This document shows, in pieces, positions 20,185 to 31,066 of a DNA stretch of 64,000 nt. Numbering within the stretch: position 1 is the stretch's first letter; the number at the start of each line of letters is the position of its first letter. Source of the DNA: Mycoplasmatales bacterium (lineage in GTDB: Bacteria > Bacillota_I > Bacilli_A > Mycoplasmatales > JABAAY01). Location of the stretch: NCBI GenBank assembly GCA_014238225.1, contig JABABL010000001.1:15915-79914 (forward strand), in the 5' to 3' direction. The notes under the pieces were generated by a model. The model worked only from the letters and a program-made list of their open reading frames with translations. It did not search any database and was not told where the DNA came from. Made by a program: the position numbers and the translations under genes.

Positions 20185-21567
20185 ATGACTTGCTTTCCCA
20201 AAAATTTTATATGAGGTGCTTCTTCTAGCGGAATACAGACCGAAGGAAGTTCCCACAAAACATTAAAGAATAATTGAGAACATTGATTTGATACTAATCC
20301 AGAACTGTTTTTTGATAACGTAGGTCCTTACAAAACAATAAACTATAGAGAAAAAATGCTTGATGATGTAAAACTGATGAAAGAATCAGGGATAATGGCG
20401 TACCGCACGAGCATTCAATGAACTAGATTTTATGATGATTTAGAAAAAAGGATTATAAATCCAGATGCTGTTGCGTTTTACACGGAAATGATTAATGAAT
20501 TTAAAAACGCAGGAATAAAGTTAATCATTGGATTAAATCATTTTGAAATACCCTTGTTTTTTCAAAACAAAGGCGGTTTACTTTCTAGGGATTTTCCAAA
20601 ATGAATTTCCGACTATGCAGAGGATGTTTTTAAGACTTTTCCGAATGTTGATGAATGAACCACTTTTAATGAACCCATAGTGCCATGTGAAATGGGGTAC
20701 TTGATGAAATTACACTTTCCCGCTCTTGAACCTTCTCTTTCTAATTATTTTCTTTCCTCTTTTAATATAATGATGGCTAATGCTAAAATTATTAAGGTTT
20801 TCCGAGAAACCATTAAGAACAAAACAATTGGAATTATTGTAAATATGACACCTTGTATCTCAGCTGATGATTCAATAGAAAATCAGGAAGCAACGGCAAC
20901 AGCAGAACTAATTTTCAACGAATATTTTTTAGCTACAGCAATCAAAGGAATAATTCCAAAAGAATATATTGAGCGATTTTTGAATAAGTACATTGATGGA
21001 TTCAAAGTTTCTAACGAGGAAGCAAAAACATTAAAAGAAAATGTAGTTGATTTTGTAGGCATAAACTACTACTTTCCAAGAAGAGTTAAGGCTCCTGAAC
21101 CTAACAAAAAGTATGGTACTTTGGAACCATTTTCTAACTTTTTTGTCTCGCACCACAACAAAAACGGAGTTTTCAATAAAAGTCGTGGATGAGAGATTGC
21201 TCCTGAAATGATATACAAAATTGCAAAAAACATGGAAAACCTGTATCCCGACACACCTTGATTTATAAGCGAAAGTGGAATAGGTATTCAGGATGAAAAA
21301 AAACTCTTTACTGATAAAGAAGGTGTTGTAGTGGATGATTACAGAATCGAGTTCTTCAAACAACATTTAGATTATTTACATAAGGCTATTCAGGAAGGAA
21401 GTCAGTGTCAAGGGTTTTTTGTGTGAACTTTCATTGACAATTGATCATGGCTCAATGCCTTTAAAAATAGATACGGACTTGTAGCAGTTGATTTGGAAAC
21501 ACAAACAAGGACACCAAAAAAATCTTTCCATTGGTTTAAAAACGTTATTTTAAACAACGGATATTAG
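20185..21567 (+). CDS. Glycoside hydrolase family 1, probable 6-phospho-beta-glucosidase
   Basis: A 460-residue GH1 enzyme. The start [18 protein letters not shown] is diagnostic. The acid/base Glu is in T-F-N-E-P near residue 156, and the nucleophile Glu is in F-I-S-E-S-G near 357. [18 protein letters not shown] is the conserved aglycone/glycone region. The late K-K-S-F-H-W-F-K is like the phosphate-binding end of 6-phospho-beta-glycosidases, so the substrate may be a PTS-imported phospho-disaccharide. That is inference; no PTS permease is adjacent. About fifteen TGA-Trp codons are used. pgi follows 7 bp later, fitting release of glucose-6-P. Confidence 0.88.
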
Positions 21568-21574
21568 GGGAAAA

Positions 21575-22861
21575 ATGATAAATTTAAAACAATCTTCAGG
21601 GATAAAAATTGAAGAAACAAATGAATGAAAACGTAGAATTTCTGAGTTTAATCAATTAATACAAACAAAAGAATATTCTGAATGAAAAAAGCAAGCTTGA
21701 CTATCGGTAAATGAGGAGTACTTTCAAACAATTTTTAACAAAATAAAAATAGTTAAAGAAAGCCTATGCAAAGACTATGACTACATAGTTTCTTGTGGAA
21801 TTGGAGGAAGTTATCATGGAGCAAAAGCCTTTATAGAAGCTAAATACGGAGTTGATAGTATCGAAAGCAATCGTATGATTTATGTTGGTAATAATCTCTC
21901 CTCAAATCACATTCACTCTGCATTAAAGAAAGTAAGAGGGAAAAGCTTTTTACTAGTTGTTATAAGTAGATCAGGAACCACTTTTGAAACAGCAGCTTCT
22001 TATAGACTTTTTTCCGATTTATTGAAAACACAATGTCCTGACAGTTATAACAAACACATTGTGGCCATAACACACCCAACAAACGGGAAGTTAAGAGAAA
22101 TTGTGAATGCAGAAAATCTTTTATCTTTGCCAATTCCAGATTTTTACGAAGGACGAAACACAATTTTAACTCCTGTTGGATTATTTTTGTTGGAACTAGC
22201 AAATTTTAATACTAAAACATTATGTGATTCTTTTCTTGAAAGCAGACAGCATGCATTTAACAAGGGAACCAAATATGAGGGGTATCGCTATGCTGCTTAT
22301 CGTACAGAGTTTGTTAAGTCACTTCCAATCGAAGTTATGGGAGCATTTGAAACGGAATATGAATCCTTACAAGAATGAGTCATCAATTTGTTTTCCGAGA
22401 ATGAAGGGAAAGAAAGAAGAGGTGCGTACTTAGACCACGTCCTTTTCACAAGAGAATTACACAGCTTGGGGATATTTTTACAAGAGGGAACTCAAAATAA
22501 TTTTGAAACTCTTTGATGGTTTAAAAAGGCAAAGAATGATGTCATATACCCAATGTGAGATATAGATTATGACCTAACCAATGTTGTGGCAGGAAGAACA
22601 TTGCATAGCATAAACAAAGATATTTACGAGAGTGTTTGCGAAGCCCATAAAAAATCCAAGCCTTTAATAACAATTGAATTTGAAGGATTTGATGAAAAAG
22701 AATTAGGAGAATTAATTTTGTTCTTTTATATATCTTCAATTGCCTCTTCTCACTTCATGGGAATAGTAGCTAGTTTAACATCGTACAAAGACCCAGAATG
22801 GGGTGTGGATGTTTATAAATCAGAAATGCAAAAACTATTCGCACAAAATCAAAAACCTTAA
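21575..22861 (+). CDS. pgi: Glucose-6-phosphate isomerase
   Basis: A 428-residue Pgi, the length of the short Bacillus/mollicute form. S-C-G-I-G-G-S-Y-H-G-A, V-I-S-R-S-G-T-T-F-E-T-A and L-F-L-Q-E-G-T-Q-N are the expected phosphosugar-binding and catalytic segments. H-S-I-N-K (residue about 345) matches the catalytic His region. It converts glucose-6-P to fructose-6-P. AGGGG lies 5 nt upstream of the ATG as Shine-Dalgarno. It is the last gene of the plus-strand sugar run and converges on the ROK kinases. Confidence 0.95.
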
Positions 22862-22896
22862 TCTTATTTCCTAGAACCACAAGAAGACAAATAATT

Positions 22897-23937
22897 TTAA
22901 TTGCAACGAAGGATTTTATTTTTTAAAGCGTCGTTATTTACGTTTGGACTTTCATCAACAGAATGTAACTTTGTTTTAGTAATGTAATCATTATATTTGC
23001 GAGCTGCAACAAAAATTGCTCCATACACTCCAGCCTGATTCCCTAGTTTAGCAAGGACAATTTTAACTAGTTCATGAGTGAAGGGAAGAGTATATTTTCT
23101 CACGATTTTGGTTATGATATCTAACAGAGGCTGCCCTAAAGCGCTTGGTCCTCCACCAATAATCACGGCATCGGGATCTAAAGAGTGTATCATCACAGCA
23201 ATGTGACTTGCCAGCGGGAATAATGCTTTTTCCAAGCATAGTATGGCATCAAAGTCATTCTTTTTTATCAAAGGAACAACATTTTTAACTGTTAATTTAT
23301 TTTTTGTTTTAAGTTGTAATTTCGCAATTGATGAGGACGGGTGCTCTTTTATATATGATTGAAAAGTTTGCTCAATTCCTGTTGCACTAGACATTGGTTC
23401 TATACATCCAGAAAGTCCACATCTACAAACTAAAGAATCTTGCATTTTCCCCCCATGGCCTACTTCATTGGCATAGTTATGAGAACCCACAAATACTTGT
23501 TTATTAATAACTATTCCTCCACCAACACCAGTTCCTAAGGTATACATTAGAAAATTATTTAATTTTCGGCCAGCACCTCTTCACTTTTCACCAATGATTG
23601 CGGCTCGAGCATCGTTTACCAAGTATACGGTTTTTTTGAAGTATTTTTTTGCAATTTTTGAAACTGGAAAATCAATTCATCCAAATCTTGCATCTTTTAT
23701 AACGTCTGTTTTTTCATCTACGGGACCAACACACGCTAGTCCAATCGTTTCAATATGTTCATCGCGAGTATTTATTGCTGCTAATCAACTAACGTAATGG
23801 TCATACAAAGCTTTAATCACTTGTTCACCATATAACTTTTTTGTTTCCAAAACACTATGCTCAACGATTCTCATTGTTTTTTCGTCATATAAACCAAATT
23901 TTGCAGTTGTACCGCCTAAATCTATTCCAACAATCAT
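22897..23937 (-). CDS. glk: ROK family glucokinase
   Basis: A 346-residue sugar kinase of the ROK family, longer than the usual 310-320 because of a C-terminal tail of about 30 polar residues. I-D-L-G-G-T-T-A-K near the start binds ATP phosphate. N-D-A-R-A-A holds the catalytic Asp. G-T-G-V-G-G-G-I, E-V-G-H and the zinc site C-R-C-G-L-S-G-C-I-E are all intact. It most likely makes glucose-6-P in the cytoplasm for the neighbouring pgi. Unlike most first genes here it has an SD (AGAGG) located inside a tiny upstream ORF. Two further ROK genes lie directly upstream on the same strand. Confidence 0.88.
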
Positions 23938-23938
23938 T

Positions 23939-23962
23939 TTATTTACCTCTTAATGTTTTCAT
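23939..23962 (-). promoter_or_regulatory. Seven-codon leaderless upstream ORF before glk
   Basis: ATG AAA ACA TTA AGA GGT AAA TAA, seven codons plus stop, ending one base before the glk ATG. A TATAAT box ends 7 nt before this ATG, the same spacing as at true leaderless genes. The glk Shine-Dalgarno AGAGG lies inside it, so translation of the mini-ORF would cover or feed into glk initiation. This is read directly from sequence; function is inferred. Confidence 0.4.
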
Positions 23963-23969
23963 GCAGTTT

Positions 23970-23975
23970 ATTATA
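23970..23975 (-). promoter_or_regulatory. -10 box upstream of glk leader ORF
   Basis: Minus-strand TATAAT, 7 nt before the mini-ORF ATG at 23962 and 32 nt before the glk ATG. Confidence 0.45.
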
Positions 23976-23997
23976 GCATTTCAATATTTACTAAAAC

Positions 23998-24987
23998 TTA
24001 GTAAACCGATTCAATTTGTTTTGTAATGTCATCGGTGTATGCACACAACACTGTATATAAAATACCTAAAACTCCAGAGTTTTCTCCAAGAAAACTAAAC
24101 CTTATTTTTAGTAAATTGTAAACGAAGGGAGTTGTTAATTTTTTTAAATTATACTTAAAAGCTCTAAGTCCTAAATCACCAAATTTAGTAATAGGTCCTC
24201 CTATTATTATTGCCTGTGGGTCAAGTGCATAGATCATTGTGCTCATATGAGACGAAACATTCAACATAAGCTTACAAAGTATATTAAAAAGATCTTTGTC
24301 ATTGTTTTTGATTAAGGAGTCTAAATCTTTTAAATTCAGAAAGGCACCTGATGATTTTTTTAATTTTCCCAGTGCAGAATCAACATTTTTGTCGGCGAAA
24401 TCATTGATAGTTTTTACAATACTATCCAAGTTGGTCTCGTTCTCTAAATAATTTTTTGATTCATGAAGAGGAGAAGTGTCTCTTTTTTGACTAATTACTT
24501 GATGAAACCCAGATGCTAAATTATGAGCACCGGAGTAGATTTTTTGATTTATAACAATTCCATTACCAATGCCGTTACCAATTCCATAGTATATGAAATT
24601 ACTAAAATCTTGGGCAGCGCCTTTTCATAATTCCCCGATTGTGCGTGCTCGGAAACCATCAGTTATATAGACCGGTTGCTTGAAGTATTTTTCAACAGCT
24701 TTTTTTATCTTAAAACCATGTCATTCAAATTGGTTATCGTCGACGATTAAAGATTCGGTCTCCAAAAACACTTTTCCTATTGTTCCGATTCCAATTGCTT
24801 TAATAGAGGACGGTTGCAATTTGTTTGCTTTACATAACTTTTCAAAATGTTGGCTTATTTTGAAAATGACATCTTCACCAACTAACTCTTTTGTTTCGAG
24901 AGAAGAACGATACAGTATTCTGTTCTCTTTTTCACTATATAAAGCAAACTCTGCTTTACAACCCTCTAAATCTATTCCTACTATCAT
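23998..24987 (-). CDS. Divergent ROK-family protein, degraded zinc and glycine motifs
   Basis: A 329-residue paralogue of the flanking kinases. The fold is recognisable (I-V-G-I-D-L-E-G start, G-I-G-N-G-I-G-N-G-I, A-L-D-P-Q-A-I-I-I-G-G late), but key sites have changed. The ATP loop reads D-L-E-G instead of D-L-G-G. The CxCGxxGC zinc site is missing. E-x-G-H reads S-G-F-H. A candidate catalytic Asp remains in I-T-D-G-F-R-A. It could be a kinase for another sugar, a regulator, or a decaying duplicate that is still open. The ATG at 24987 fits the other ROK starts and has a weak TATACG box 6 nt upstream; an ATG at 25005 is possible. Confidence 0.75.
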
Positions 24988-25034
24988 TTCATCCGTATAA
25001 GACAATTGTAAATAAAAAAATAAGTCAATCTGAT

Positions 25035-25949
25035 TTATTTAAGATATTTTTTTTCTTTTGTAAGAAAATGTGCGCCGTATAGTCCAGCATCATGCTGGTA
25101 TTTACCCACAACTATTTTGGTTTGATTATGAAAGACAAAGCCGGTATTTAAATACTCCTTGACTTTTACTGTTAGAAGTTCAACCACGTTAGGTAACTTG
25201 GAACCCCCACCAGCAAGAACAAAAAGCTCGGGATCTCAACAAACATGCAAATTATAGACAATTCTTGCTAACCTGGAAATGTATTGGTTTGCGGCTTTTT
25301 TTGCTATTGGGTCTCCCAATTCAACAAGTTGAGAAATATATTCTCCGTTGACATTTTGTGGATGTTTGCCCTTTAACATCTTGATATAGCCTTTTATATA
25401 AGATGTCACACTAGTAAATAAGGAGGCATTATAATTAAAAACATTTATTTTTGTTGTTAATCCAATCATGTAACCAAATTCACCAGCAAAACCATTTGCA
25501 CCAGTCCATATATCGTGATTCATTGCGACAGCACCACCTAGCCCCGTACCTATAGCCAACAGAACTACTGAAGAACAATTTTTTGCAACACCCCCACGTA
25601 ATTCAGCAAGAAGAGCGCAGTTGGCATCATTCATTCCTATAAATCTCACGTTGTCCCCTTTTAACAAAATTTTTAAATCATCATATAAATTAAAATTTCG
25701 GTAGTCTTTGATTGCGGAGTTACCAACAATTTGACCAGTTAAAGAATTTATAGAACCAGGAGTGGATATTCCTATTTGTTCTATAGAGTAAGTTTTTTTA
25801 AAACTTCTATAAACAGAAATCATTTTTTTTAAGGTTTGTTTTTTGTTTAAATCAACAGTTGAAAAATTGGTTCGTTTTATTATCTCTTCCTTTTCATTGA
25901 AGACAGCCATTTTGCAACTCGTGCCTCCAATATCAACTGCAAAAATCAT
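25035..25949 (-). CDS. ROK family sugar kinase
   Basis: A 304-residue ROK protein, normal length. I-F-A-V-D-I-G-G-T-S-C-K at the start, M-N-D-A-N-C-A with the catalytic Asp, I-G-T-G-L-G-G-A and G-E-F-G-Y are present. The zinc-binding cysteines after G-E-F-G are absent, as in N-acetylmannosamine or fructokinase-like ROK members. F-V-L-A-G-G-G-S is the late glycine motif. The substrate is not readable; glucose, mannose or an amino sugar are all possible given manA and pgi nearby. It is the first of three ROK genes in a row. A TACAAT box ends 6 nt before the ATG. Confidence 0.83.
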
Positions 25950-25955
25950 AATTTT

Positions 25956-25961
25956 ATTGTA
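25956..25961 (-). promoter_or_regulatory. -10 box for ROK kinase at 25949, predicted leaderless
   Basis: Minus-strand TACAAT ending 6 nt before the ATG. Confidence 0.45.
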
Positions 25962-25971
25962 ACAATATTAT

Positions 25972-26130
25972 ACTATCCCAGCTAAATGTTACATTGCCCA
26001 GCAATGGTACTCATCCAAGTATCCAAAAAACAAACGGAATAATGTTATATTGTGCCCTCCTGGCCTGTAAAATTAATCATGTTTTCGTGTTCTAGGCGGG
26101 TACATTTAACCGAGTAGCACAGTAGATGTT
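25972..26130. other. Possible decayed insertion-sequence ends
   Basis: No gene. The left part (25976-26030) matches the segment at 15262 in order. The right part has GCGGGTACATTTAACCGAG near 26097, which resembles the reverse complement of the 15262 segment (GGGTACATCTAGCTGGG). Together these look like inverted ends of one element with the interior lost. GGGTACATTT-type ends are reminiscent of IS21-like elements, but no transposase remains. Confidence 0.3.
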
Positions 26131-26165
26131 TCACAAAAGTAAAATAACAATAACACCCAAACAGC

Positions 26166-27089
26166 TTAAGGGGCGGAAAGAGATCAAGAAGAAGAAATTA
26201 GTACATCGGTTGAAGAATCTTGGAAAGCTAAATTAGATATATAAATGGGCTCAAACGTCTGTTGTGAACTACCACTCGCGATCTCATAATCCATAAAAAC
26301 TCCTGTAGTCAATTCACCAGAAACGACTACTGTTCCTATCCTGATATAAAAACCCAGTGGTTCGCTCTCTTGCGCAACAATTTCCACCGATTGATTCAGA
26401 AAGCTTACTCTGGAAATGTTTGTAGCAGGACCGTCTGGAAAGATATTCGAAGATAAAGCTTGAGTTAGTAAAGCAGTACCTACAGTTGCGTAGTTTGTAT
26501 TGGGGGGTGTTATAGCAACATTAAAATTACTCAAATAACTAAAAGCAAAGAACAATAAGCTTTGTCTCGTTGAACCTGTTCTGTTTCTGTTAGGAAAAGA
26601 AGATCAAGTTCCTGAATACAGTACATTTGTAGATGTGTCGAAAAATATGCCAGAAATAATATATTGAGCAGCAGAACTTTGAATCACGAAATTGGAGACT
26701 GTTGAACTCGAAAATAGACTTATAGTAACAGGAGAATTAATAGTTATTACAAAAAAATTATCATCAAAGGAAATACTTGTTTGACTATTGTCAAAACTAA
26801 TTGTTCGAATGAAAGACGGACTATCAATTGTTCCAAGTCCTGCGACACTTCTTGATAAGAGGTTAATTAAGTTTTCTGCTGATAATTGAGCAACAGTTCC
26901 ATCCGCAAAAGGAGTTTGAGAAGAGTCATAATTTGATAACAAAGCAACGCTTGAAGTCAATATCTGTTCTCTTTCTTCTGAAAACTGGTTTTCTGTTTCT
27001 GGATTGCACTGTTGAGCTACCGCAGCAACTCCTATAACTGAAACAGGCAATGCACTTGCCAGTATTTTTATTGACTTATTTTTTCGCAT
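26166..27089 (-). CDS. Surface lipoprotein with two repeat-family modules
   Basis: A 307-residue predicted lipoprotein: MRKNKSIK, hydrophobic segment, lipobox A-V-A-Q-Q-C at residue 28. Two halves (about 40-165 and 168-300) each follow the module plan of the 1019-residue lipoprotein: an amphipathic helix, Ser/Asn-rich linker, I-x-x-I-S-F strand, then alternating beta pattern. TGA-Trp at 26604 and 26184 join the pieces. The ATG at 27089 is preferred over 27101 because the other family members start M-K/R-basic; it overlaps the upstream membrane-protein gene by 14 nt, so the two are probably cotranscribed. Confidence 0.75.
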
Positions 27090-27321
27090 TACTTTTAGCA
27101 CTACCTAGTTCTTTTTTTATTTTTGGAAGAAAAAAGTTAATAAACAAAGAGACTATAATTAAAGACAAAAACATTATCAGTCCTATTGATAAAAAAGCAA
27201 TTCCAACAAATTCCTGAGCCATGGAGGAAGTAAATGTGGCAAAAAGAGCCCCAAAAAGAATAAAAACGAGGGAAATAAAAATAAAAACTATGTCTAAAAT
27301 TTGAGCTACTATTTTTTTCAT
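27076..27321 (-). CDS. Small two-helix membrane protein
   Basis: An 81-residue protein with two hydrophobic stretches (about 7-30 and 37-65) and a basic Lys-rich tail. I recognise no family. It overlaps the start of the downstream lipoprotein gene, implying a shared mRNA and perhaps a role in placing that lipoprotein, which is speculation. It is divergent from sufS, 53 bp away. Confidence 0.6.
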   Translation of the reverse strand: MKKIVAQILDIVFIFISLVFILFGALFATFTSSMAQEFVGIAFLSIGLIMFLSLIIVSLFINFFLPKIKKELGSAKSNAKK

Positions 27322-27362
27322 TTGTAAGTTAATTTTAAATTAAAATTATGAATTTAAATTTA

Positions 27363-27368
27363 TATAAT
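27363..27368 (+). promoter_or_regulatory. -10 box for sufS, predicted leaderless
   Basis: TATAAT ending 6 nt before the ATG at 27375. It supports that ATG over the in-frame ATG at 27348, which would place the promoter inside the gene. Confidence 0.55.
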
Positions 27369-27374
27369 TTACTT

Positions 27375-28601
27375 ATGCTAAACGACAAATTGAGAAATGA
27401 CTTTCCTCAACTGAAAATAAAAAACAACAATCATAACCTAGTCTATTTAGATAGTGCTGCAACCACTCTAAAACCACAAAAAATAATTAATTCCATTACA
27501 GAGTACTACGAAAAATTCTCTTGTAGCACAGGAAGAGGAAACTACTTTTTGAGTTCTCAACTTGAATCAAGAGTAAGTGAATCCACAAAAAGCATTGCAA
27601 AGTTTTTAAACTGCGACGAAGAAGAAATAGTTTTTTCTTACAATACAACATACTTAATCAATATTATTAGTAAAATTTTATCTGCCAATGTTAAAGAAAA
27701 CGACGAAATAATACTTAGCCACGCAGAACACTCTTCTAATCTTTTACCCTGATACATGATTGCAAAGGCAAAAAAATTGAAGATAAAGTTCTGTCCTTTT
27801 AACGAAGACTTGACAATTGGTGTCAGAGAAATTAAATCCGTTATTTCTCCCAAAACAAAAATTGTATCTCTTGCCCACATGACCAATGTTCTTGGCAACA
27901 CTATCGATGTTAATGGAATTGGCAAGTTCTTAAAAGAAAGAAATATTTACTTTGTTGTTGATGGAGCACAATCAATCTCTTATTATCCTGTGGATATAAA
28001 AAAAATACAATGTGATTTTTATGTTTTTTCTGCCCATAAGATGTGCGGACCAACAGGTTTGGGAATTATGTATGGCAGGAGGGAAATTTTAGAAAAGAGT
28101 GAAGCAGTTATAGCGGGCGGACACATGCTTAAGTCATTAACAACCGACGGAAGTCATGATTTTACAGTTCTTTCAAGCAAAAGAAAGTGACAACCAGGCA
28201 CCTCCAATTATGCGGCTATTTTTGCTATGAAAGAAGTCATTAATTATCTTCAAGAAATAGGAGTAGACAATATTAGAAAACACTGTATTGAGTTGAAGAA
28301 ATATCTTGTTTCAGAATTCAAAAAACTTCCAAATATTGTAATGTATAATGAAAAACTTGAATCATCTATTCTGACATTCAATGTAAAAAACTGTTCTGCA
28401 GAAGATGTGAGTTTTGATTTATCTAGTAAAGGAATTTGCGTGAGACACGGAGATCATTGTTCAAAAATACTAAAAAACGTCATCAAGACGCAAGCGTCGT
28501 TAAGAATTTCATTTTATCTGTACAACCGCAAAGAAGAAATTGATTACTTAGTAAAACAAATTAAAGAAGGAAAAGATTTTTTGAATCATTTATTTGAATA
28601 A
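27375..28601 (+). CDS. sufS: Cysteine desulfurase SufS
   Basis: A 408-residue PLP enzyme that takes sulfur from cysteine for Fe-S cluster assembly. L-R-N-D-F-P-Q-L and V-Y-L-D-S-A-A-T-T begin it as in SufS. H-A-E-H-S-S-N near residue 115, V-D-G-A-Q-S-I near 200 and S-A-H-K-M-C-G-P-T-G near 222 (PLP lysine) follow. R-H-G-D-H-C-S near 365 has the persulfide Cys. The start at 27375 fits the family and the promoter. It overlaps sufU by one base. In mollicutes SufS/SufU may serve tRNA thiolation as well as clusters; sufB downstream argues for clusters here. Confidence 0.93.
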
Positions 28602-29035
28602 TGAGTTTATTCCACGATCCAGAACTTTTAAAACAAATTATAATCGATCATTATCGTAATCCACAGCACCAAGGGTTAACTAAGGGCAAAGATTATTCCT
28701 GTATTGACTCTAATGTAGAAACTTGCCTCGATGATTTTAAAATTGAGATGTTGATAAAAAACAATTCGGTGGAAGATGCAAATTTTGAAGGGGTGGGATG
28801 TGCCGTTTCCACTGCTGCAATAGACATCCTCATCTCATTGATTAAGCACCAGAAATTAGAAGAAGCGATAACAATTTTATCCGAATACTTTAAAGTCATA
28901 GAAGGAATTCAATACAACGAAAACATGATGAAAGAAGCAAACGCTTTTAAAACAATTTACCAACACGCAAACAGGATTAACTGTGCTAAAATGCCCGCCA
29001 TAAGCTTACTAAGGCTAATAAAAGAAAAATTCTAA
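28601..29035 (+). CDS. sufU: SufU, zinc-dependent sulfur transfer protein
   Basis: A 144-residue IscU-like protein. D-P-E-L-L-K-Q-I-I-I-D-H-Y-R-N-P-Q-H-x-G is the typical SufU start. The three Cys ligands are in E-T-C-L-D-D (usually N-P-x-C-G-D), G-V-G-C-A-V-S-T-A-A and R-I-N-C-A-K-M. SufU accepts persulfide sulfur from SufS through its zinc site. The CGD motif changed to CLD keeps both ligands. It starts on the last base of the sufS stop codon. Confidence 0.92.
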   Translation: MSLFHDPELLKQIIIDHYRNPQHQGLTKGKDYSCIDSNVETCLDDFKIEMLIKNNSVEDANFEGVGCAVSTAAIDILISLIKHQKLEEAITILSEYFKVIEGIQYNENMMKEANAFKTIYQHANRINCAKMPAISLLRLIKEKF

Positions 29036-29075
29036 ATAATTTTTAATATAGTTTATTATATATTTGTAAATAGTA

Positions 29076-30485
29076 ATGAGTAAAACAACTGATTTTATAA
29101 AAAACCAAAAATATAATTATGGATTCAACGATGGGGAAATGGCGCTTATCAAAAGCGAACCCGGTCTTAATGAACAAGTTGTTAGGTTTATTAGTAAGCA
29201 AAAAAATGAACCAGAGTGAATGACTAATTTTAGATTAAAGTCACTGAAGCATTTTTTTAACAGACCAAACCCTTCATGAGGGCCAGATTTAGACAGAATT
29301 CTTCCTGATTTTAACAAGTTTACTTATTTCGCTAAATCTTCTGAAAAACAGGAAACAAAATGAAAAGATGTTCCGGTAAAAATAAAAAACACTTTCCAAA
29401 GACTTGGTATTCCTGAGGCAGAACAAAAATTTCTTGCGGGTGTAAGCACACAATACGATAGTGAAGTTGTTTATCATAACATGCTGAAAGAAACAAGAGA
29501 CAAAGGTGTTATTTTTACCGATACTGATACCGCACTAAAGGAATATCCCGAACTTTTCAAAAAATATTTTAATACTGTTGTTCCCTATAACAATAATAAG
29601 TATTCCGCACTTAATGGGGCAGTCTGAAGTGGGGGATCATTTATATATGTTCCTAAGGGAGTTGTTCTTGATAAACCACTACAAGCTTATTTTAGAATGA
29701 ATGCAGTATCTTTTGGACAGTTCGAAAGAACCCTAATTATTGTTGATGAAGGTGCACAGGCTGACTATGTTGAAGGGTGCACCGCACCTATTTATCAAAA
29801 AGACTCAATCCACGCTGCTGTTGTGGAAATTTTTGTTCATAAAAATGCTCAAATGAGATACACGACAATTCAAAATTGAAGTAACAACGTTATTAATTTA
29901 GTTACCAAAAGAGCACACGTTTGTGAAAATTCTTACATGGAGTGAATTGATGGAAACATAGGGTCAAAAATAAACATGAAATATCCTTGTTGTGTTTTAG
30001 CTGGAAAAAACGCAAGTGGAAAAACAATTTCTATTGCTGTCGCTAGTAAAGGAATGACTCAGGATTCAGGTGCAAAAATGATTCATTTGGCTCCTAATAC
30101 AAACAGCCAAATAATAAGTAAGTCTATTGCACACACCGGTGGGAAAACAGACTACAGAGGAATGATACTAATTTCTGACAAAGCAACCAATGCAATAAGT
30201 AAAGTTGAGTGTGACACATTGCTGCTTGATGATGAAAGCACTTCAGATACAATGCCTACCAACATTAACAACTCTAGTTCAAGCACAATCGAACACGAGG
30301 CATCCATAAGCAAATTGAGTGAAAAACAACTTTTTTATCTGATGTCTCGCGGACTTTCAGAAGCAGAGGCTACTCAACTTATAGTAATGGGTTTTATTGA
30401 ACCTTTTACGAAGGAATTGCCTATGGAGTATGCAGCAGAATTAAATCAATTACTAAAATTAGAAATGGAAAATTCAATTGGTTAA
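29076..30485 (+). CDS. sufB: Fe-S cluster scaffold SufB
   Basis: A 469-residue SufB, normal length. [38 protein letters not shown] and I-E-H-E-A-S near residue 407 are the conserved SufB beta-helix segments. The core Cys is in V-E-G-C. SufB builds clusters with SufC (ATPase) and usually SufD. Neither sufC nor sufD is in this window, although Firmicute operons run sufC-sufD-sufS-sufU-sufB. It is 40 bp after sufU. Its end overlaps the next gene by 8 nt. Confidence 0.95.
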
Positions 30486-31065
30486 ATCAGCAGTAAGAGC
30501 GATGATGGTTGCAAGAAGAAAGCGACTTTCAAGAGGGTTTATAGAATATACATCACGTATTATTGCTGATAAATTAGTTCAAAGCGAACAATTTAAAAAA
30601 GCAAAAGCTATTGCTTGCTATTATCCACTTGGCAAAGAAGTTAGCACAGTCCCATTTATTGGTGAGTGCTTTAAAGCAAACAAAACAGTTTTAATTCCAC
30701 GAGTAACAGACGGAACCAATATGGTGTTCGAAAAAATTTCACCAAACCTTGAACTTCGAAGTACTCCAGGATACTGTTTTTTAAAGGAACCTGTTAATGG
30801 TGAAAGCTTTGATTCAGACAAAATAGACTGATATATTGTTCCTGCTATATCCGGAGATTTCCAAGGAAATAGAATAGGGAAGGGATACGGATTCTTTGAT
30901 AATTACTTTTCGAAACACAACCATAAAGTTAATGCAATAACAATGGTTATTTTTGATGACTTTTTGTTTGATAAAATTAATAAAGAAGACAGCGATGTTC
31001 CTGTAGACAACATCTTTACGGAACGAAAAATCATTGATTGTAAAAATTTGAAGGTCACCTATTAA
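30478..31065 (+). CDS. 5-formyltetrahydrofolate cyclo-ligase
   Basis: A 195-residue 5-FCL (MTHFS) that returns 5-formyl-THF to 5,10-methenyl-THF using ATP. K-S-A-V-R-A...R-R-K-R at the start, [18 protein letters not shown] and [12 protein letters not shown] (the ATP/folate loop) are visible. The TTG at 30478 is chosen because it keeps the N-terminal K/R helix; ATG at 30502 would remove it. Together with folD (7415) it shows folate one-carbon recycling. Confidence 0.88.
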
Positions 31066-31066
31066 A

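Noticed and set aside
27348-27374. Upstream in-frame ATG for sufS
   Set aside because: The TATAAT at 27363 would fall inside the gene, and SufS proteins begin near L-R-x-D-F-P, matching the ATG at 27375.
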